Positions 46,220 through 55,861 of a stretch of DNA of 64,000 nucleotides are shown here, in pieces; within the stretch, counting starts at the first letter, position 1; the number at the start of each line of letters is the position of its first letter. The notes beneath the pieces are model-generated. The model was not told the origin of the DNA. It worked only from the letters and a program-made list of their open reading frames with translations, and did no database searches. Where the stretch lies: assembly GCF_007752935.1 (NCBI RefSeq), contig NZ_CP036319.1, forward strand, positions 6,242,501 through 6,306,500, read 5' to 3'. The stretch is from Crateriforma conspicua. Its GTDB lineage: Bacteria > Planctomycetota > Planctomycetia > Pirellulales > Pirellulaceae. The position numbers and the translations under genes were made by a program.

Positions 46220-47451
46220 GCGGCGGAAATCGCTTCCATCATCAACGCACACAAGTACGCTGCGTACGTCCCCAGCGCATAACCGACGACCGCCAACAAC
46301 ACGCCGACCGGTGCCAATGCGGGATGAAATGCCGCGGCGACGACGGGAGCACTAGCGGCTCCACCGATGTTCGCTTTGCTGCCGACCGCCAGAAAGAAAT
46401 ACGGCGCACGAATCAGCACGGCAACCACCAGCAACAATCCGACATGGATCATCATCCACAGGCCTCCGATCACAAACGCCATCGGACGTTCCGCCACCGC
46501 GGTCACATCCATTCGCAGCCCGATCGTTGCGACCAGCATGAAGATAAACACCGTCCCCAATTGCGACGCGCCCGCACCATGCAGGCCGCGTGCCGAAGTG
46601 AACGACAACAGCACACCGCCAGTCGTCGCCAAGACGATAAGCCAAAAGAACGCAGAATTTAGACTGAAGCGATTCAGTGTTGGATAGTTCTGTTCGATCC
46701 AGGGGGCGATCGCGTCGGCGGCCAAATGACAAAGCGCGGTCACACCAAACGCTACGCCCAACACCATGAACAAGTCGGTGGAACTGGGAATCCGACGACT
46801 TTGTTTGGAAAACAACTCCATCTTTTCGGTCAACTGATCAACGCTGGAAGAATCTGCCTTCAACCGCGCGTCGATCCAGCGGTGCTTACCGACGCCCAAC
46901 AACAAGATTGCCATCCAAACTTCGGCCACCACGACGTCGACCGCCACCATCAGGCTGTAAAGTCGTTCGGACGGTTCAAAGATCTCTTTCATCGCCGCTT
47001 GGTTGGCACCACCGCCGATCCAGCTGCCCGCCACGGTCGCCAAACCTCGCCAAATTGCTTCGCCGTCTTGTCCCCCCACCGATTCGGGCGATACCAAGCC
47101 GACGATCAACAATGCCAAGGGGCCGCCAATGACGACACCCACCGTGCCGGTCAAGAACATGATGATGGCTTTGGGGCCCAGTTTGACGATCTCGCTGAGG
47201 TCAATGCTAAGCGTTAACAACACCAAACTGGCGGGCAACAAATATCGAGTCGCGACGAAATACAACATCGAGTTTTCGATGTCGACCAACCCGCTGAGCG
47301 TCAACAACGAAGGCAGAAAATAGCAAAGCAACAGCATCGGAACGAACCGATAGAACCGTCGAAAAAATGGATGCGGGCTGTCGTTGGTCCGGAAGATCAC
47401 CGCCAAGATGACCAGTAGAAGGCCCAAGATCACGGCGTCATTGTCTATCAC
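46216..47451 (-). CDS. DUF819 family membrane protein, putative transporter
   Basis: The 411-residue protein has about ten to twelve helices and the duplicated Gly/Ala-rich segments of the DUF819 (YjcL-like) family: 'TVAGSWIGGGANQAAMKEIF' in the first half and 'VGSKANIGGAASAPVVAAAF' in the second. These paired motifs look like inverted-repeat binding loops of an ion-coupled transporter. The substrate is unknown; distant relatives include keto acid and amino acid exporters. It begins with ATG at 47451 and shares its stop bases with DUF5690. Confidence 0.88.
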   Translation of the reverse strand: MIDNDAVILGLLLVILAVIFRTNDSPHPFFRRFYRFVPMLLLCYFLPSLLTLSGLVDIENSMLYFVATRYLLPASLVLLTLSIDLSEIVKLGPKAIIMFLTGTVGVVIGGPLALLIVGLVSPESVGGQDGEAIWRGLATVAGSWIGGGANQAAMKEIFEPSERLYSLMVAVDVVVAEVWMAILLLGVGKHRWIDARLKADSSSVDQLTEKMELFSKQSRRIPSSTDLFMVLGVAFGVTALCHLAADAIAPWIEQNYPTLNRFSLNSAFFWLIVLATTGGVLLSFTSARGLHGAGASQLGTVFIFMLVATIGLRMDVTAVAERPMAFVIGGLWMMIHVGLLLVVAVLIRAPYFFLAVGSKANIGGAASAPVVAAAFHPALAPVGVLLAVVGYALGTYAAYLCALMMEAISAA

Positions 47452-47874
47452 GAAAATATCTTCTTGGGGTCAGAATTCGGATACGGAGGACATCGTCGGG
47501 CAAGCCAGCAGTCACCCAAGCGAGCTCAAACGTCACGCCGGGATCGGCGACGCGGGGTCCCGTCATCTCGCTCGGGTCTTGCTCGAGAGATCGGACCGAA
47601 ACCCGTCAATCGAGACCAGCGGCGAACGGTGCGTATTGTAGATGTATCCGCCACCGATGGCTTCCGCACCTTCGTGTCCGTATCCACCGGCGGACTGCCG
47701 CCGTACCGAATCGGCACGACGCCGTCCTGGAAAAAAAGAATCCACATCGGCTGTGAAGCCATCGGTACAATCGACTCGCCAGCCCAGACCGGACAACGAC
47801 GTTGTGATCGTGAAACGGCGTGAACGTCCGCTGTGTCGCTGCTCTTGTTTCTGACCGTGTCGGAGATCGCGTCG
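47452..47874. other. Intergenic stretch, about 420 bases, no gene seen
   Basis: It separates the divergent DUF819 and propeller-protein genes. Open frames on both strands are compositionally random (Arg/Ser/Pro-rich) and have no start signals I trust. It should carry two promoters. An alternative start of the propeller gene at 47833 falls inside it. Confidence 0.5.
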
Positions 47875-50800
47875 ATGAATTTGGCCCGACTGGCCCTCCA
47901 GGCCTTTGTTGGTATTTGTGTCCTGGCCGCTGGAAACCTCGGCGTCGCATCCGCGGATGCCGTTTCCGAGGCGACAGGCTTGTTGGAACGCGGCCAGTTC
48001 AGTGGCGGCTTCATCGTCCACGTCGGTGCGACCGATGGCGAACTGACAACGGCTCTTCAACAGACCGATGCGACACAAGTCCAAGGCTTGGTGCAAACAG
48101 CCCGGCAATTGAAACAAGCTCGAGACCATGCGACCGAAGCGGAACGCTATGGCAACGTTTCCTTCGATCAACTTCGCGATCGCCATCTGCCCTACGTCGA
48201 CAACTTGGTCAACTTGTTGATCATCGAAGACGATATCGACATTGATGCATCTGAAATCGATCGCGTCTTGGTGCCCGGCGGTGTCGCCTTGATCCGTGAC
48301 GACAACGGGTGGACCAAAAACGTCAAGGCTTGGCCGGACAACATCGACCAGTGGTCACACTATCTGCATGACCCATCGGGCAACTCCGTCGCTCACGACG
48401 ACGTCGTGGGACCGCCCCGCCACCTGCAATGGGTGGGCAGCCCGCGGTGGTCGCGCCACCACGATCGAATGGCCAGCATGAGCGCTTTGGTTTCCACCGG
48501 TGGCCGCATGTTTTACATCATGGACGAAGGCAGCCGGATCTCCATTCAAATGCCTCCGAAATGGAAACTGATTGCCCGCGATGCGTTCAACGGCACGGTG
48601 CTTTGGAAACGAGACATTGACGAATGGCAATCGCACCTTTGGCCTCTGAAAAGTGGGCCCAGTCAACTTTCCCGCAGGCTCGTTTCAACCGAAGACGTCG
48701 TTTATGCCCCGTTGGGCTTCAACGAACCTCTTTCGGCGTTGGATGCCAAGACGGGAAAAACCTTGCGGGTCTATGAAGGAACCGATGCCACCGAAGAGAT
48801 CATTTGCACCGGAGACACGCTGTATTTGGTTGTCCGCAAGGGGAAAGCGGAGCTCCAAAATTACACACCGCTGTTTGGAACCGTGGGTGACCAAGCACGA
48901 TCACGGGAAGAATTCTTCTGGGACGAACAACCCCGCGTCTTGATGGCCTTTGATGCCGACAGCGGGAAACAGTTGTGGGCCAAACAAACGGTGATTTCAC
49001 CACTCAGTTTGGCCGCGCAAGATTCGCAGATCTATTTCCATGACGGACAACGCGTGGTCAGCTTGGACGGGCGATCCGGTGATACGGTTTGGGCCAGCAC
49101 TCCGGTAACGCGTCGCCAGTCGTTCACGTTCAATTTCGGACCGCGACTGGTCGTTTATCAAGACGTGGTGCTGTATGCCGGCGGCGACGGAAAACTGGTC
49201 AGCATGGACGCCAAAAGTGGCGAAGCGTTGTGGGATTCCCAGTTCCCCAACAGCGGCTATCAATCACCCCAAGACTTGATGGTGGTCGACGGCCTGGTCT
49301 GGTTAGCTCCCCTAACGTCCGGCAAGGACAGCGGGGTTTATACCGGCCGCGATCCGCGAACGGGCGAAGTGAAAAAGGAATTCGCCCCGGACGTCGATAC
49401 CTATTGGTTCCATCACCGCTGCTACATCGCCAAAGCGACCGACAATTTCCTGATGCCATCGCGCACCGGCATTGAATTTGTCGACCCGGACCAAGAGCAT
49501 TGGGACATTCACCACTGGGTTCGTGGCGGCTGTCTTTACGGCGTCATGCCGTGCAACGGATTGACTTACGCACCGCCGCACAACTGTGCCTGTTATCCGG
49601 AAGCCAAATTGTTCGGCTTCAACGCGTTGTCGGCTGCATCACCCACGCGACCGACACCGGGTGAAGTTTCCGATGAAGGCCGACTGGAACAGGGGCCTGC
49701 CTTTGGGACTGCTTTGACAAGCGCCGACAACACCCAACGTGATGATTGGCCGACCTATCGCCACGACGCCCGTCGCAGCGGCACCACCGATTTGCCCATC
49801 GATGACGATGTTCAAACGAGTTGGTCGGTGGATCTGGGTGGCCGTTTGACGTCACCGGTGATCGCAGACGAAACGGTGTACGTGGCACAAGTCGATACGC
49901 ACACGTTGTTCGCCATGGACGAAACGACCGGTGATACCCGTTGGACGTTCAAGGCGGGCGGACGAATCGATTCGCCACCCACGGTGCATCGCGGCCGCGT
50001 TGTCTTCGGCAGCACCGACGGCTGGGTCTATTGCCTAACGACCAACGGCGAACTGGTCTGGCGGTTCCGCGCCGCCCCGATCGATCGTCGCACGATGGCG
50101 TTCGAGCAACTGGAATCCCTGTGGCCGGTTCACGGCAGTGTGCTCGTCCACAATGACCAACTGTATTGCGTCGCCGGTCGTTCGATCTTCCTGGACGGCG
50201 GCCTACGTCTATTAAAACTGGACTTGGCCACGGGGCAAAAACTGGCCGAAAAGATCATGGATGAAAAGAATCCCGACACGGGAAACAACATCCAAGAAAA
50301 ACTGCAAATCCTTCAAATGCCCGTGGGTCTGCCCGACATCCTGTCCTGTGACGGTGATCATATCTTCATGAAGTCACAAAAGTTTGACTTGGACGGCAAT
50401 CGTTTGGAAATCGGACCCAACAGTGGTGACTTTGTGGGGCAAGTTAGCAAGCAACGTGGCCCCGATGCACACATCTTTGCCCCCATGGGCTTCTTGGATG
50501 ACACCTGGTTCCACCGATCGTACTGGGTGCACGGACAAAGCTTCGCCGGCGGCCACGGTGGCTATTACCAAGCAGGACGTTTCGCACCATCGGGACGCAT
50601 CATGGTCAACGGCAACGGGTACGTTTATGGCTATGGCCGAAAACCGGAATACCTTCGTTGGACCACGGTTCTGGAACACCAATTGTTCGCTGCCGAGCCG
50701 AACCCACCCAAGATCCCGGAAAACTTAGGAAAGCCATCAGGGCCCAATGGCCCGACCGTGTCAGTTCCGATGTCGCCCAGCATCCAGCCGCAGCAAAAAC

Positions 50801-51762
50801 CGATCACGGTCGAAGCTTGGTTCACGACGACCAAGCCCAATGGTGTCATCGTCGCGCATGGTGGCCCGAGCGAAGGTTACGCATTGACGGTCCGCAATGG
50901 TCGCCCTGAGTTCTTGATTCGAAGCAACAACAAACTGAACCAAGTTTCCGCGGACAAACGTGCCGTCGGTGGCTGGCACCACGTGGTGGGCGTTTTGGAT
51001 ACCGATCTCTCGATGCGAATCTATCTGGACGGCCGACTCGCGGGCGAAGGGGTCGCCAATGGATTGATCAGCAAAAAACCCGCGCAAGGATTGGACATCG
51101 GATCGGACCAACAAACCGCGGTCGGCGAGTACACATCGCCCGGAACATTCACCGGCATCATCGACGAAGTTCGCATCTATTTTGCCGCGGCAACATCGCA
51201 GCAAATCGCGGAGCGTTTTTCAAGCGGATCCGAAATCTCCGGCGATGCCGTACTGGCCTACAGCTTTGACGATGGATCCGCGCGTGATCACTCGCTGCAC
51301 CGTAATTCAGGTACGGTCATGGGTGCCAAGTCGGTCGACGGCCAATTCGGACGCGCCGTCCAGTTCACCCCCAGTCGCAAGAAGAACAATAACGCATCAC
51401 GTCAAGGCAATAGCTTGGTGGAACCCAAGTGGACCCAAGATGTACCGGTGTACGTTCGTGGCATGGTGTTGGCTGGCGAAAACCTCTTTATCATCGGCCC
51501 GCCGGACATCATTGACGAACAAAAAACGTTCGAAGGATTGTCCAACGACAACCCCGAAACACACGCTTTACTGAATCGTCAAGACAAAGCATTATTGGGT
51601 GCAGAAGGCGCCGCGTTGTTGGCAATCAATATCGATACCGGTGAAGTTAAACGAGAAATCCAATTGGATTCACTGCCGACTTGGGACGGAATGGCGGGTG
51701 CCAACGGAAGTCTGTTTCTTACCACCCTGAACGGCGAAGTCATTTGTTTCTCCAAACCTTAA
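47875..51762 (+). CDS. Exported PQQ-like beta-propeller protein with methyltransferase-like N-domain and LamG domain
   Basis: The 1295-residue protein has a signal peptide (about 1-27). Residues about 30-125 follow a class I methyltransferase layout ('FIVHVGATDGELTTAL', 'DNLVNLLIIEDD', 'IDRVLVPGGVALI'), but the SAM-binding glycine loop reads GATDG and the usual acidic residue after strand 2 is missing. Two propeller blocks follow, with repeats such as 'LSALDAKTGKTLRVYEG', 'VSMDAKSGEALWDSQF' and 'FAMDETTGDTRWTFKA'. Residues about 960-1150 form a LamG/concanavalin-like sandwich ('EAWFTTTKPNGVIVAHGG', 'IIDEVRIYFAAATSQQIAE'). I recognise this layout in planctomycete proteins of unknown role. I prefer ATG 47875 for its signal peptide; ATG 47833 is possible. 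The next gene starts 14 bases downstream. Confidence 0.9.
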   Translation: MNLARLALQAFVGICVLAAGNLGVASADAVSEATGLLERGQFSGGFIVHVGATDGELTTALQQTDATQVQGLVQTARQLKQARDHATEAERYGNVSFDQLRDRHLPYVDNLVNLLIIEDDIDIDASEIDRVLVPGGVALIRDDNGWTKNVKAWPDNIDQWSHYLHDPSGNSVAHDDVVGPPRHLQWVGSPRWSRHHDRMASMSALVSTGGRMFYIMDEGSRISIQMPPKWKLIARDAFNGTVLWKRDIDEWQSHLWPLKSGPSQLSRRLVSTEDVVYAPLGFNEPLSALDAKTGKTLRVYEGTDATEEIICTGDTLYLVVRKGKAELQNYTPLFGTVGDQARSREEFFWDEQPRVLMAFDADSGKQLWAKQTVISPLSLAAQDSQIYFHDGQRVVSLDGRSGDTVWASTPVTRRQSFTFNFGPRLVVYQDVVLYAGGDGKLVSMDAKSGEALWDSQFPNSGYQSPQDLMVVDGLVWLAPLTSGKDSGVYTGRDPRTGEVKKEFAPDVDTYWFHHRCYIAKATDNFLMPSRTGIEFVDPDQEHWDIHHWVRGGCLYGVMPCNGLTYAPPHNCACYPEAKLFGFNALSAASPTRPTPGEVSDEGRLEQGPAFGTALTSADNTQRDDWPTYRHDARRSGTTDLPIDDDVQTSWSVDLGGRLTSPVIADETVYVAQVDTHTLFAMDETTGDTRWTFKAGGRIDSPPTVHRGRVVFGSTDGWVYCLTTNGELVWRFRAAPIDRRTMAFEQLESLWPVHGSVLVHNDQLYCVAGRSIFLDGGLRLLKLDLATGQKLAEKIMDEKNPDTGNNIQEKLQILQMPVGLPDILSCDGDHIFMKSQKFDLDGNRLEIGPNSGDFVGQVSKQRGPDAHIFAPMGFLDDTWFHRSYWVHGQSFAGGHGGYYQAGRFAPSGRIMVNGNGYVYGYGRKPEYLRWTTVLEHQLFAAEPNPPKIPENLGKPSGPNGPTVSVPMSPSIQPQQKPITVEAWFTTTKPNGVIVAHGGPSEGYALTVRNGRPEFLIRSNNKLNQVSADKRAVGGWHHVVGVLDTDLSMRIYLDGRLAGEGVANGLISKKPAQGLDIGSDQQTAVGEYTSPGTFTGIIDEVRIYFAAATSQQIAERFSSGSEISGDAVLAYSFDDGSARDHSLHRNSGTVMGAKSVDGQFGRAVQFTPSRKKNNNASRQGNSLVEPKWTQDVPVYVRGMVLAGENLFIIGPPDIIDEQKTFEGLSNDNPETHALLNRQDKALLGAEGAALLAINIDTGEVKREIQLDSLPTWDGMAGANGSLFLTTLNGEVICFSKP

Positions 51763-51776
51763 CGCGATCAAAACGC

Positions 51777-52769
51777 ATGGTTCAAACAACGGGCCTGCGA
51801 TGCCTCGGGATGGCTGTCGGGCTGATCGCCATGTCGATCACGGCATCGGCCTGCAACATCCCAGTGTTTCGCTACGCACTGGAACGTTGGGCCCCCGATG
51901 ATTGCCAGGTCTTGGTCATTCACGATTCCCCCATCAGTGAAGATCAACGTCAATGGATTGATCGTTTGACCGGACCGATCGGCGATGATCAATCAAAGTG
52001 CAACGTGGATGTTCAAACGGTGGACATCACACAATCACAGCCCGCCGAATTGGTCGCAATCGGACGCAAGGCGGCGACCGGCGATGCCGCATTGCCGTTG
52101 GTCGTCGTCCGAACCAAGCTCAGCCGAGGTCGTTGGACACAACAGATCGCTGGCAGCTTGAATGAACAGCTTTGCGAACAGCTGGTCGCTTCGCCAATCC
52201 GCACGGAACTGCGACGTCGGCTGATGGCGGGCGACTCGGTGGTATGGCTGATGATTCCCGGCACCAATGAAACGTTGAACCGCGAATCTCGCGAGCGTCT
52301 CGAACGATCGCTCGAAAGCTTGCCCGAACAACTGGAACTTCCCGACGGCGTCGGGCTTCCCGGATCGGAACTATACTCGGACCTTCCGCTGCTGCTGCGA
52401 TTCAGTGTGCTGGAAATGGGCGACGACGGTGTTGCGGACCCGTACTTGGAAAAGCTGCTGATCGGATTTCAGCAAGAGGCGTTTGATGAAGGGCAACCGC
52501 TTTTCATTCCGGTGTTTGGCCGTGGGCGAGCCTTGGAGGTACTTCCAGGCGAAATGGTGCAGGAACATTTGATTGAAAACATCAGCCGTTTCCTGTGCTC
52601 GGCCTGCTCATGCTTGGTCAAAGAACGCAATCCGGGATTCGATTTGATGATCGCGGCGCAATGGGAAAACGACCTGTTCGGTGGCATCGAAAACAGCCCG
52701 CCGGATCGCAGCCGAGAAGAAGGCAAAAATCGCCCGCCCGTCCTGCTTGAAATTCCGTCCGGGCGATAA
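51777..52769 (+). CDS. Exported protein of unknown function upstream of the ModABC-like genes
   Basis: The 330-residue protein has a signal sequence ('GMAVGLIAMSITASACN', possible lipobox with Cys) and then 'IPVFRYALERWAPDDCQVLV', a start I associate with planctomycete secreted proteins of unknown role. Residues about 90-215 could form a thioredoxin-like fold, but no CxxC is seen there; a later 'LCSACSCLVKE' has clustered Cys. The ATG at 51777 follows the propeller gene by 14 bases and precedes the binding-protein gene by 50 bases, so the group from 47875 to 55848 may be one transcript. The frame is open further upstream inside the propeller gene but that extension is not supported. Confidence 0.75.
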   Translation: MVQTTGLRCLGMAVGLIAMSITASACNIPVFRYALERWAPDDCQVLVIHDSPISEDQRQWIDRLTGPIGDDQSKCNVDVQTVDITQSQPAELVAIGRKAATGDAALPLVVVRTKLSRGRWTQQIAGSLNEQLCEQLVASPIRTELRRRLMAGDSVVWLMIPGTNETLNRESRERLERSLESLPEQLELPDGVGLPGSELYSDLPLLLRFSVLEMGDDGVADPYLEKLLIGFQQEAFDEGQPLFIPVFGRGRALEVLPGEMVQEHLIENISRFLCSACSCLVKERNPGFDLMIAAQWENDLFGGIENSPPDRSREEGKNRPPVLLEIPSGR

Positions 52770-52819
52770 ACGTCTATCGCCACCCGCAATTTTCTTTCCT
52801 TCGATCATGGGTCCGTTCG

Positions 52820-54328
52820 ATGAACCGCCCTTTGCTATGGATGTTGGGTTCGATCGTCGTGCTCGGTTTGCTGATCACGACGATGGCAGGTGTCAATTTT
52901 TCGTCCCAAACGACTTCCACCGACGGCCAACCGCCGATCGTTTTGTACTGCGCCGCCAGCAATCGAGCCGTCATGGAAGCGATACGGGAACGCTACGAAG
53001 ACGAATACGCCCGCGAAATTCAAATTCAGTACGGCCCCAGCCAGACACTATTGTCATCCGTTGATGTCAGTGGTGCCGGCGATCTTTTTCTGCCCGCCGA
53101 TGATAGTTATTTGAAGCTGGCGCAACAAAAAGGTTTGATCCGAGAAATCTTGCCCATCGCCGACATGCAGGTGGTGGTCGCTGTACGTCGCCAGGACGCC
53201 GAAAACATTCAATCCTTAGACGACATACTTTCCGATTCGGTAAAATTGGTCCAGGCTAGCCCAGAAACCGCCGCGGTCGGGAAACTGGTTCAACAAACGC
53301 TGCAACAGTCCGGCCAGTGGGACGATGTGTCCGCCGCCACGGTCGCCTACCGTGCGACGGTGACCGAAGTGGCAAGCGACATTGTCGTGGGCGCCGCCGA
53401 CGTCGGTTTTGTTTATGACGCCGTCTTGCACACCTATCCCGATTTGGTTGCCGTCGAATTACCCGAATTGAAACCGGCTGTCAGCCGCGTAGCCGTGGGG
53501 GTGATCGACCAAAGCAAACAACCCACCGCCGCGTTGCACTTCGCCCGGTACGTGTCAGCGAAAGATCGTGGGCTGATCCAGTACGATCAACAGGGTTTTC
53601 AAACCGCCGGACATGATGTCTGGGCGGACGTCCCCGAATTGTCCGTCTTTGCCGGTTCGATGTTGCGTCCCGCCATCGAAGACACGATTGCCGCATTTGA
53701 AGAACGCGAAGGCGTCACCGTGAATCGCGTTTATAACGGGTGCGGCATTTTGGTCGCCCAGATGCAAGCCGGCCAACATCCCGACGCCTACTTTGCGTGC
53801 GACCAGGAATTCATGAACCAAGTGCACGACCTTTTTCCACAGCCGGTCCAGGTCTCACAAAACGAACTGGTCATCCTGGTTCAGAAAGGCAACCCGCACA
53901 ATATCGCATCACTGAAGAACCTGGCCCGCGAAGGCCTGCGAGTCGGCATCGGGCACGAGAAACAATGTGCCATGGGGTGGATTACGCAGAATACTTTCCG
54001 TGAAGGGGGCGTACAGGAAGAAATCATGCCCAACGTGACTGTCCAAACTCCAACCGGCGATATGCTGGTCAACCAATTGCAAACCGGATCCTTGGACGCA
54101 GCGGTGGCTTACTTGAGTAACGCAGCGGGGGCGGGTGAGTTTTTGGATGCCATTCAAATCACCGGAATCGAATGCAGCACAGCCGTCCAACCCTGGGCCG
54201 TCAACAAGGAATCTTCACATCCGGAAACCGCCTCGCGTTTGTTCCAAAAGATATGTTCGACAGAATCACAAGAAATCTTTGCAGCAGAAGGGTTCCGCTG
54301 GCGGTTGGAATCGGATGAAATTCGCTGA
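52820..54328 (+). CDS. Tandem-duplicated ModA-like substrate-binding protein
   Basis: The 502-residue protein has an N-terminal anchor or signal ('LGSIVVLGLLITTMAGV') and two successive type II solute-binding domains. The first (about 38-275) opens with 'IVLYCAASNRAVMEAIRERY' and has 'GAGDLFLPADDSYL'. The second (about 278-495) opens with 'LSVFAGSMLRPAIEDTIAAF' and has 'HPDAYFACDQEFM'. Each repeats the ModA order of an oxyanion-binding loop near the start, a 'GD' or 'PDAY' loop and a hinge. A normal ModA has one domain of about 230 residues. The permease ATG follows its TGA with no gap. The ligand could be molybdate, tungstate or another oxyanion; the sequence alone does not decide. Confidence 0.88.
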   Translation: MNRPLLWMLGSIVVLGLLITTMAGVNFSSQTTSTDGQPPIVLYCAASNRAVMEAIRERYEDEYAREIQIQYGPSQTLLSSVDVSGAGDLFLPADDSYLKLAQQKGLIREILPIADMQVVVAVRRQDAENIQSLDDILSDSVKLVQASPETAAVGKLVQQTLQQSGQWDDVSAATVAYRATVTEVASDIVVGAADVGFVYDAVLHTYPDLVAVELPELKPAVSRVAVGVIDQSKQPTAALHFARYVSAKDRGLIQYDQQGFQTAGHDVWADVPELSVFAGSMLRPAIEDTIAAFEEREGVTVNRVYNGCGILVAQMQAGQHPDAYFACDQEFMNQVHDLFPQPVQVSQNELVILVQKGNPHNIASLKNLAREGLRVGIGHEKQCAMGWITQNTFREGGVQEEIMPNVTVQTPTGDMLVNQLQTGSLDAAVAYLSNAAGAGEFLDAIQITGIECSTAVQPWAVNKESSHPETASRLFQKICSTESQEIFAAEGFRWRLESDEIR

Positions 54329-55192
54329 ATGAACAGCGTTGCCGATCGACCGCCCCATCCGCCGACGTCCATCGCACCTCCGCTTCGCCGCAGGTCCGAT
54401 GCGCCGTTCTTTCTGGTGATGGGTGGCATCTCATCCGGCTTCATTCTCCTGATCGTGCTGCTGTTGGCCGCCGACATCTTGTTTGTCAGTTTCGACGATT
54501 TTGTCGCGGCACTGAAGAAGCCGGAAATTCAATATGCTTTTCGCTTAACACTGCTTTCCTGCACGGCCGCCGCGCTATTGTCGGTGTGGGTCGCCACACC
54601 GCTGGGCTATCTGCTATCGCGATTCCAGTTTCCCGGCCGCATGGCAATCGACACGTTGGTCGACATCCCAATTGTGCTGCCGCCGTTGGTCCTTGGGCTT
54701 AGCCTGTTGATTTTGTTTCACTTGCCCGTCGGCGGCTGGGAACTGGAATCTTGGCTGCGTGATCGAGTTGGCTTTCCTGTGACTTATCAGTGGCCGGCAG
54801 TCGTCCTGGCCCAATTCACCGTTGCCTGTGCATTTTCAGTTCGGACGATGCGGGTCACCTTTGACCAGATCGACCCACGTCCCGAAAACGTCGCCCGCAC
54901 ACTTGGTTGCACCCGAGGACAGGCATTCCTGCAAATCGTCTTGCCGCAGGCTTGGCGTGGGATGATTGCGGCGACGACCATCGCATGGGCACGAGCGTTG
55001 GGCGAATTCGGACCGATTTTGGTTTTCGCTGGTGCGACACGGATGAGGACCGAGGTCCTGTCGACCACCGTTTTCTTGGAACTCAGTATCGGCCAACTGA
55101 ACGCTGCAGTCGCGGTTTCGTTGCTGATGGTCCTGATGGCGATCGTCGTGCTGTTGATCCTAAGACTTTTGGGTACGGAATTGGGATCATGA
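54329..55192 (+). CDS. modB: ModB-like ABC transporter permease
   Basis: The 287-residue protein has five to six helices and the cytoplasmic EAA loop 'VARTLGCTRGQAFLQIVLP' followed by 'ARALGEFGPILVFAG', a ModB/CysT-type ending. The N-terminal 35 residues are polar and Pro/Arg-rich before the first helix. It starts directly after the binding-protein stop (TGA then ATG) and its TGA overlaps the ATPase start (ATGA), so the three importer genes are coupled. The gene symbol reflects family likeness to ModB; a sulfate or tungstate system is not excluded. Confidence 0.9.
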   Translation: MNSVADRPPHPPTSIAPPLRRRSDAPFFLVMGGISSGFILLIVLLLAADILFVSFDDFVAALKKPEIQYAFRLTLLSCTAAALLSVWVATPLGYLLSRFQFPGRMAIDTLVDIPIVLPPLVLGLSLLILFHLPVGGWELESWLRDRVGFPVTYQWPAVVLAQFTVACAFSVRTMRVTFDQIDPRPENVARTLGCTRGQAFLQIVLPQAWRGMIAATTIAWARALGEFGPILVFAGATRMRTEVLSTTVFLELSIGQLNAAVAVSLLMVLMAIVVLLILRLLGTELGS

Positions 55193-55848
55193 TTGCCCTG
55201 GATCGCGTCACTATCCGAGCCGGGACTTTTGAGTTGTCCGATGTATCGGCGACAATTCCCACGGGTACCTATGCGGCATTGATGGGACGAACAGGTCGAG
55301 GCAAAACGACCATTTTGGAAGCAATTTGCGGCCTTCGCGCGGTGACATCGGGGTCGATCACGATTGGTTCGACCGACGTCACCCATTGGCCACCGGGTGA
55401 CCGTCAGGTCGGCTACGTTCCCCAAGACCTAGCCTTGTTTCCGACGCTGACGGTCCAAGAACACTTGGAATTCGCATTGCGTTTGCGACGCGTGGCCACC
55501 ACCGACATCGCCAGCCGCACCAGTGACTTAGCCGGTCTGTTGGGAATCAGTCATTTGACGGAGCGTCGGATCCAGGGACTTAGCGGAGGCGAACGCCAAC
55601 GTGTGGCACTGGGCCGCGCGCTCTCGTTTCAGCCGGCGGTGCTGTTGCTGGACGAACCCCTGAGTGCACTGGACGAAACAACGCGTGAAGAAATCCTGTC
55701 ACTATTGCTGGAGATCAAACGTCAAACCGGTGTGACCACTTTGCACGTGACTCATAACCGAAGCGAAGCCGACACACTGGCCGACACCATCTTTCAACTG
55801 AATGATGGCAAGCTGACTGGGACCACTGACGTGGATTCCCGTCATTGA
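55189..55848 (+). CDS. Short ModC-like ABC transporter ATPase
   Basis: The 219-residue ATPase has Walker A 'GRTGRGKTT', Q-loop 'GYVPQDLALFPTLTVQEHL', signature 'LSGGERQRVALGRAL', Walker B 'AVLLLDEPLSALDE' and switch 'LHVTHNRSEA'. The 'DEPLSALD' form is typical of importer ATPases of the ModC/CysA/PotA group. It ends just after the core and lacks the C-terminal Mop/TOBE domain of classic ModC (about 350 residues), as tungstate-type TupC does. The ATG at 55189 overlaps the permease stop. It converges on the MoeZ-like gene with 13 bases between. Confidence 0.92.
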   Translation: MIALDRVTIRAGTFELSDVSATIPTGTYAALMGRTGRGKTTILEAICGLRAVTSGSITIGSTDVTHWPPGDRQVGYVPQDLALFPTLTVQEHLEFALRLRRVATTDIASRTSDLAGLLGISHLTERRIQGLSGGERQRVALGRALSFQPAVLLLDEPLSALDETTREEILSLLLEIKRQTGVTTLHVTHNRSEADTLADTIFQLNDGKLTGTTDVDSRH

Positions 55849-55861
55849 TCCGCCAATGGCA

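Noticed and set aside
47875-51762. Cytochrome c or true PQQ dehydrogenase activity of the propeller protein
   Set aside because: No CxxCH haem motif and no clear PQQ-binding cysteine pair were seen; the propeller repeats alone do not show PQQ binding.
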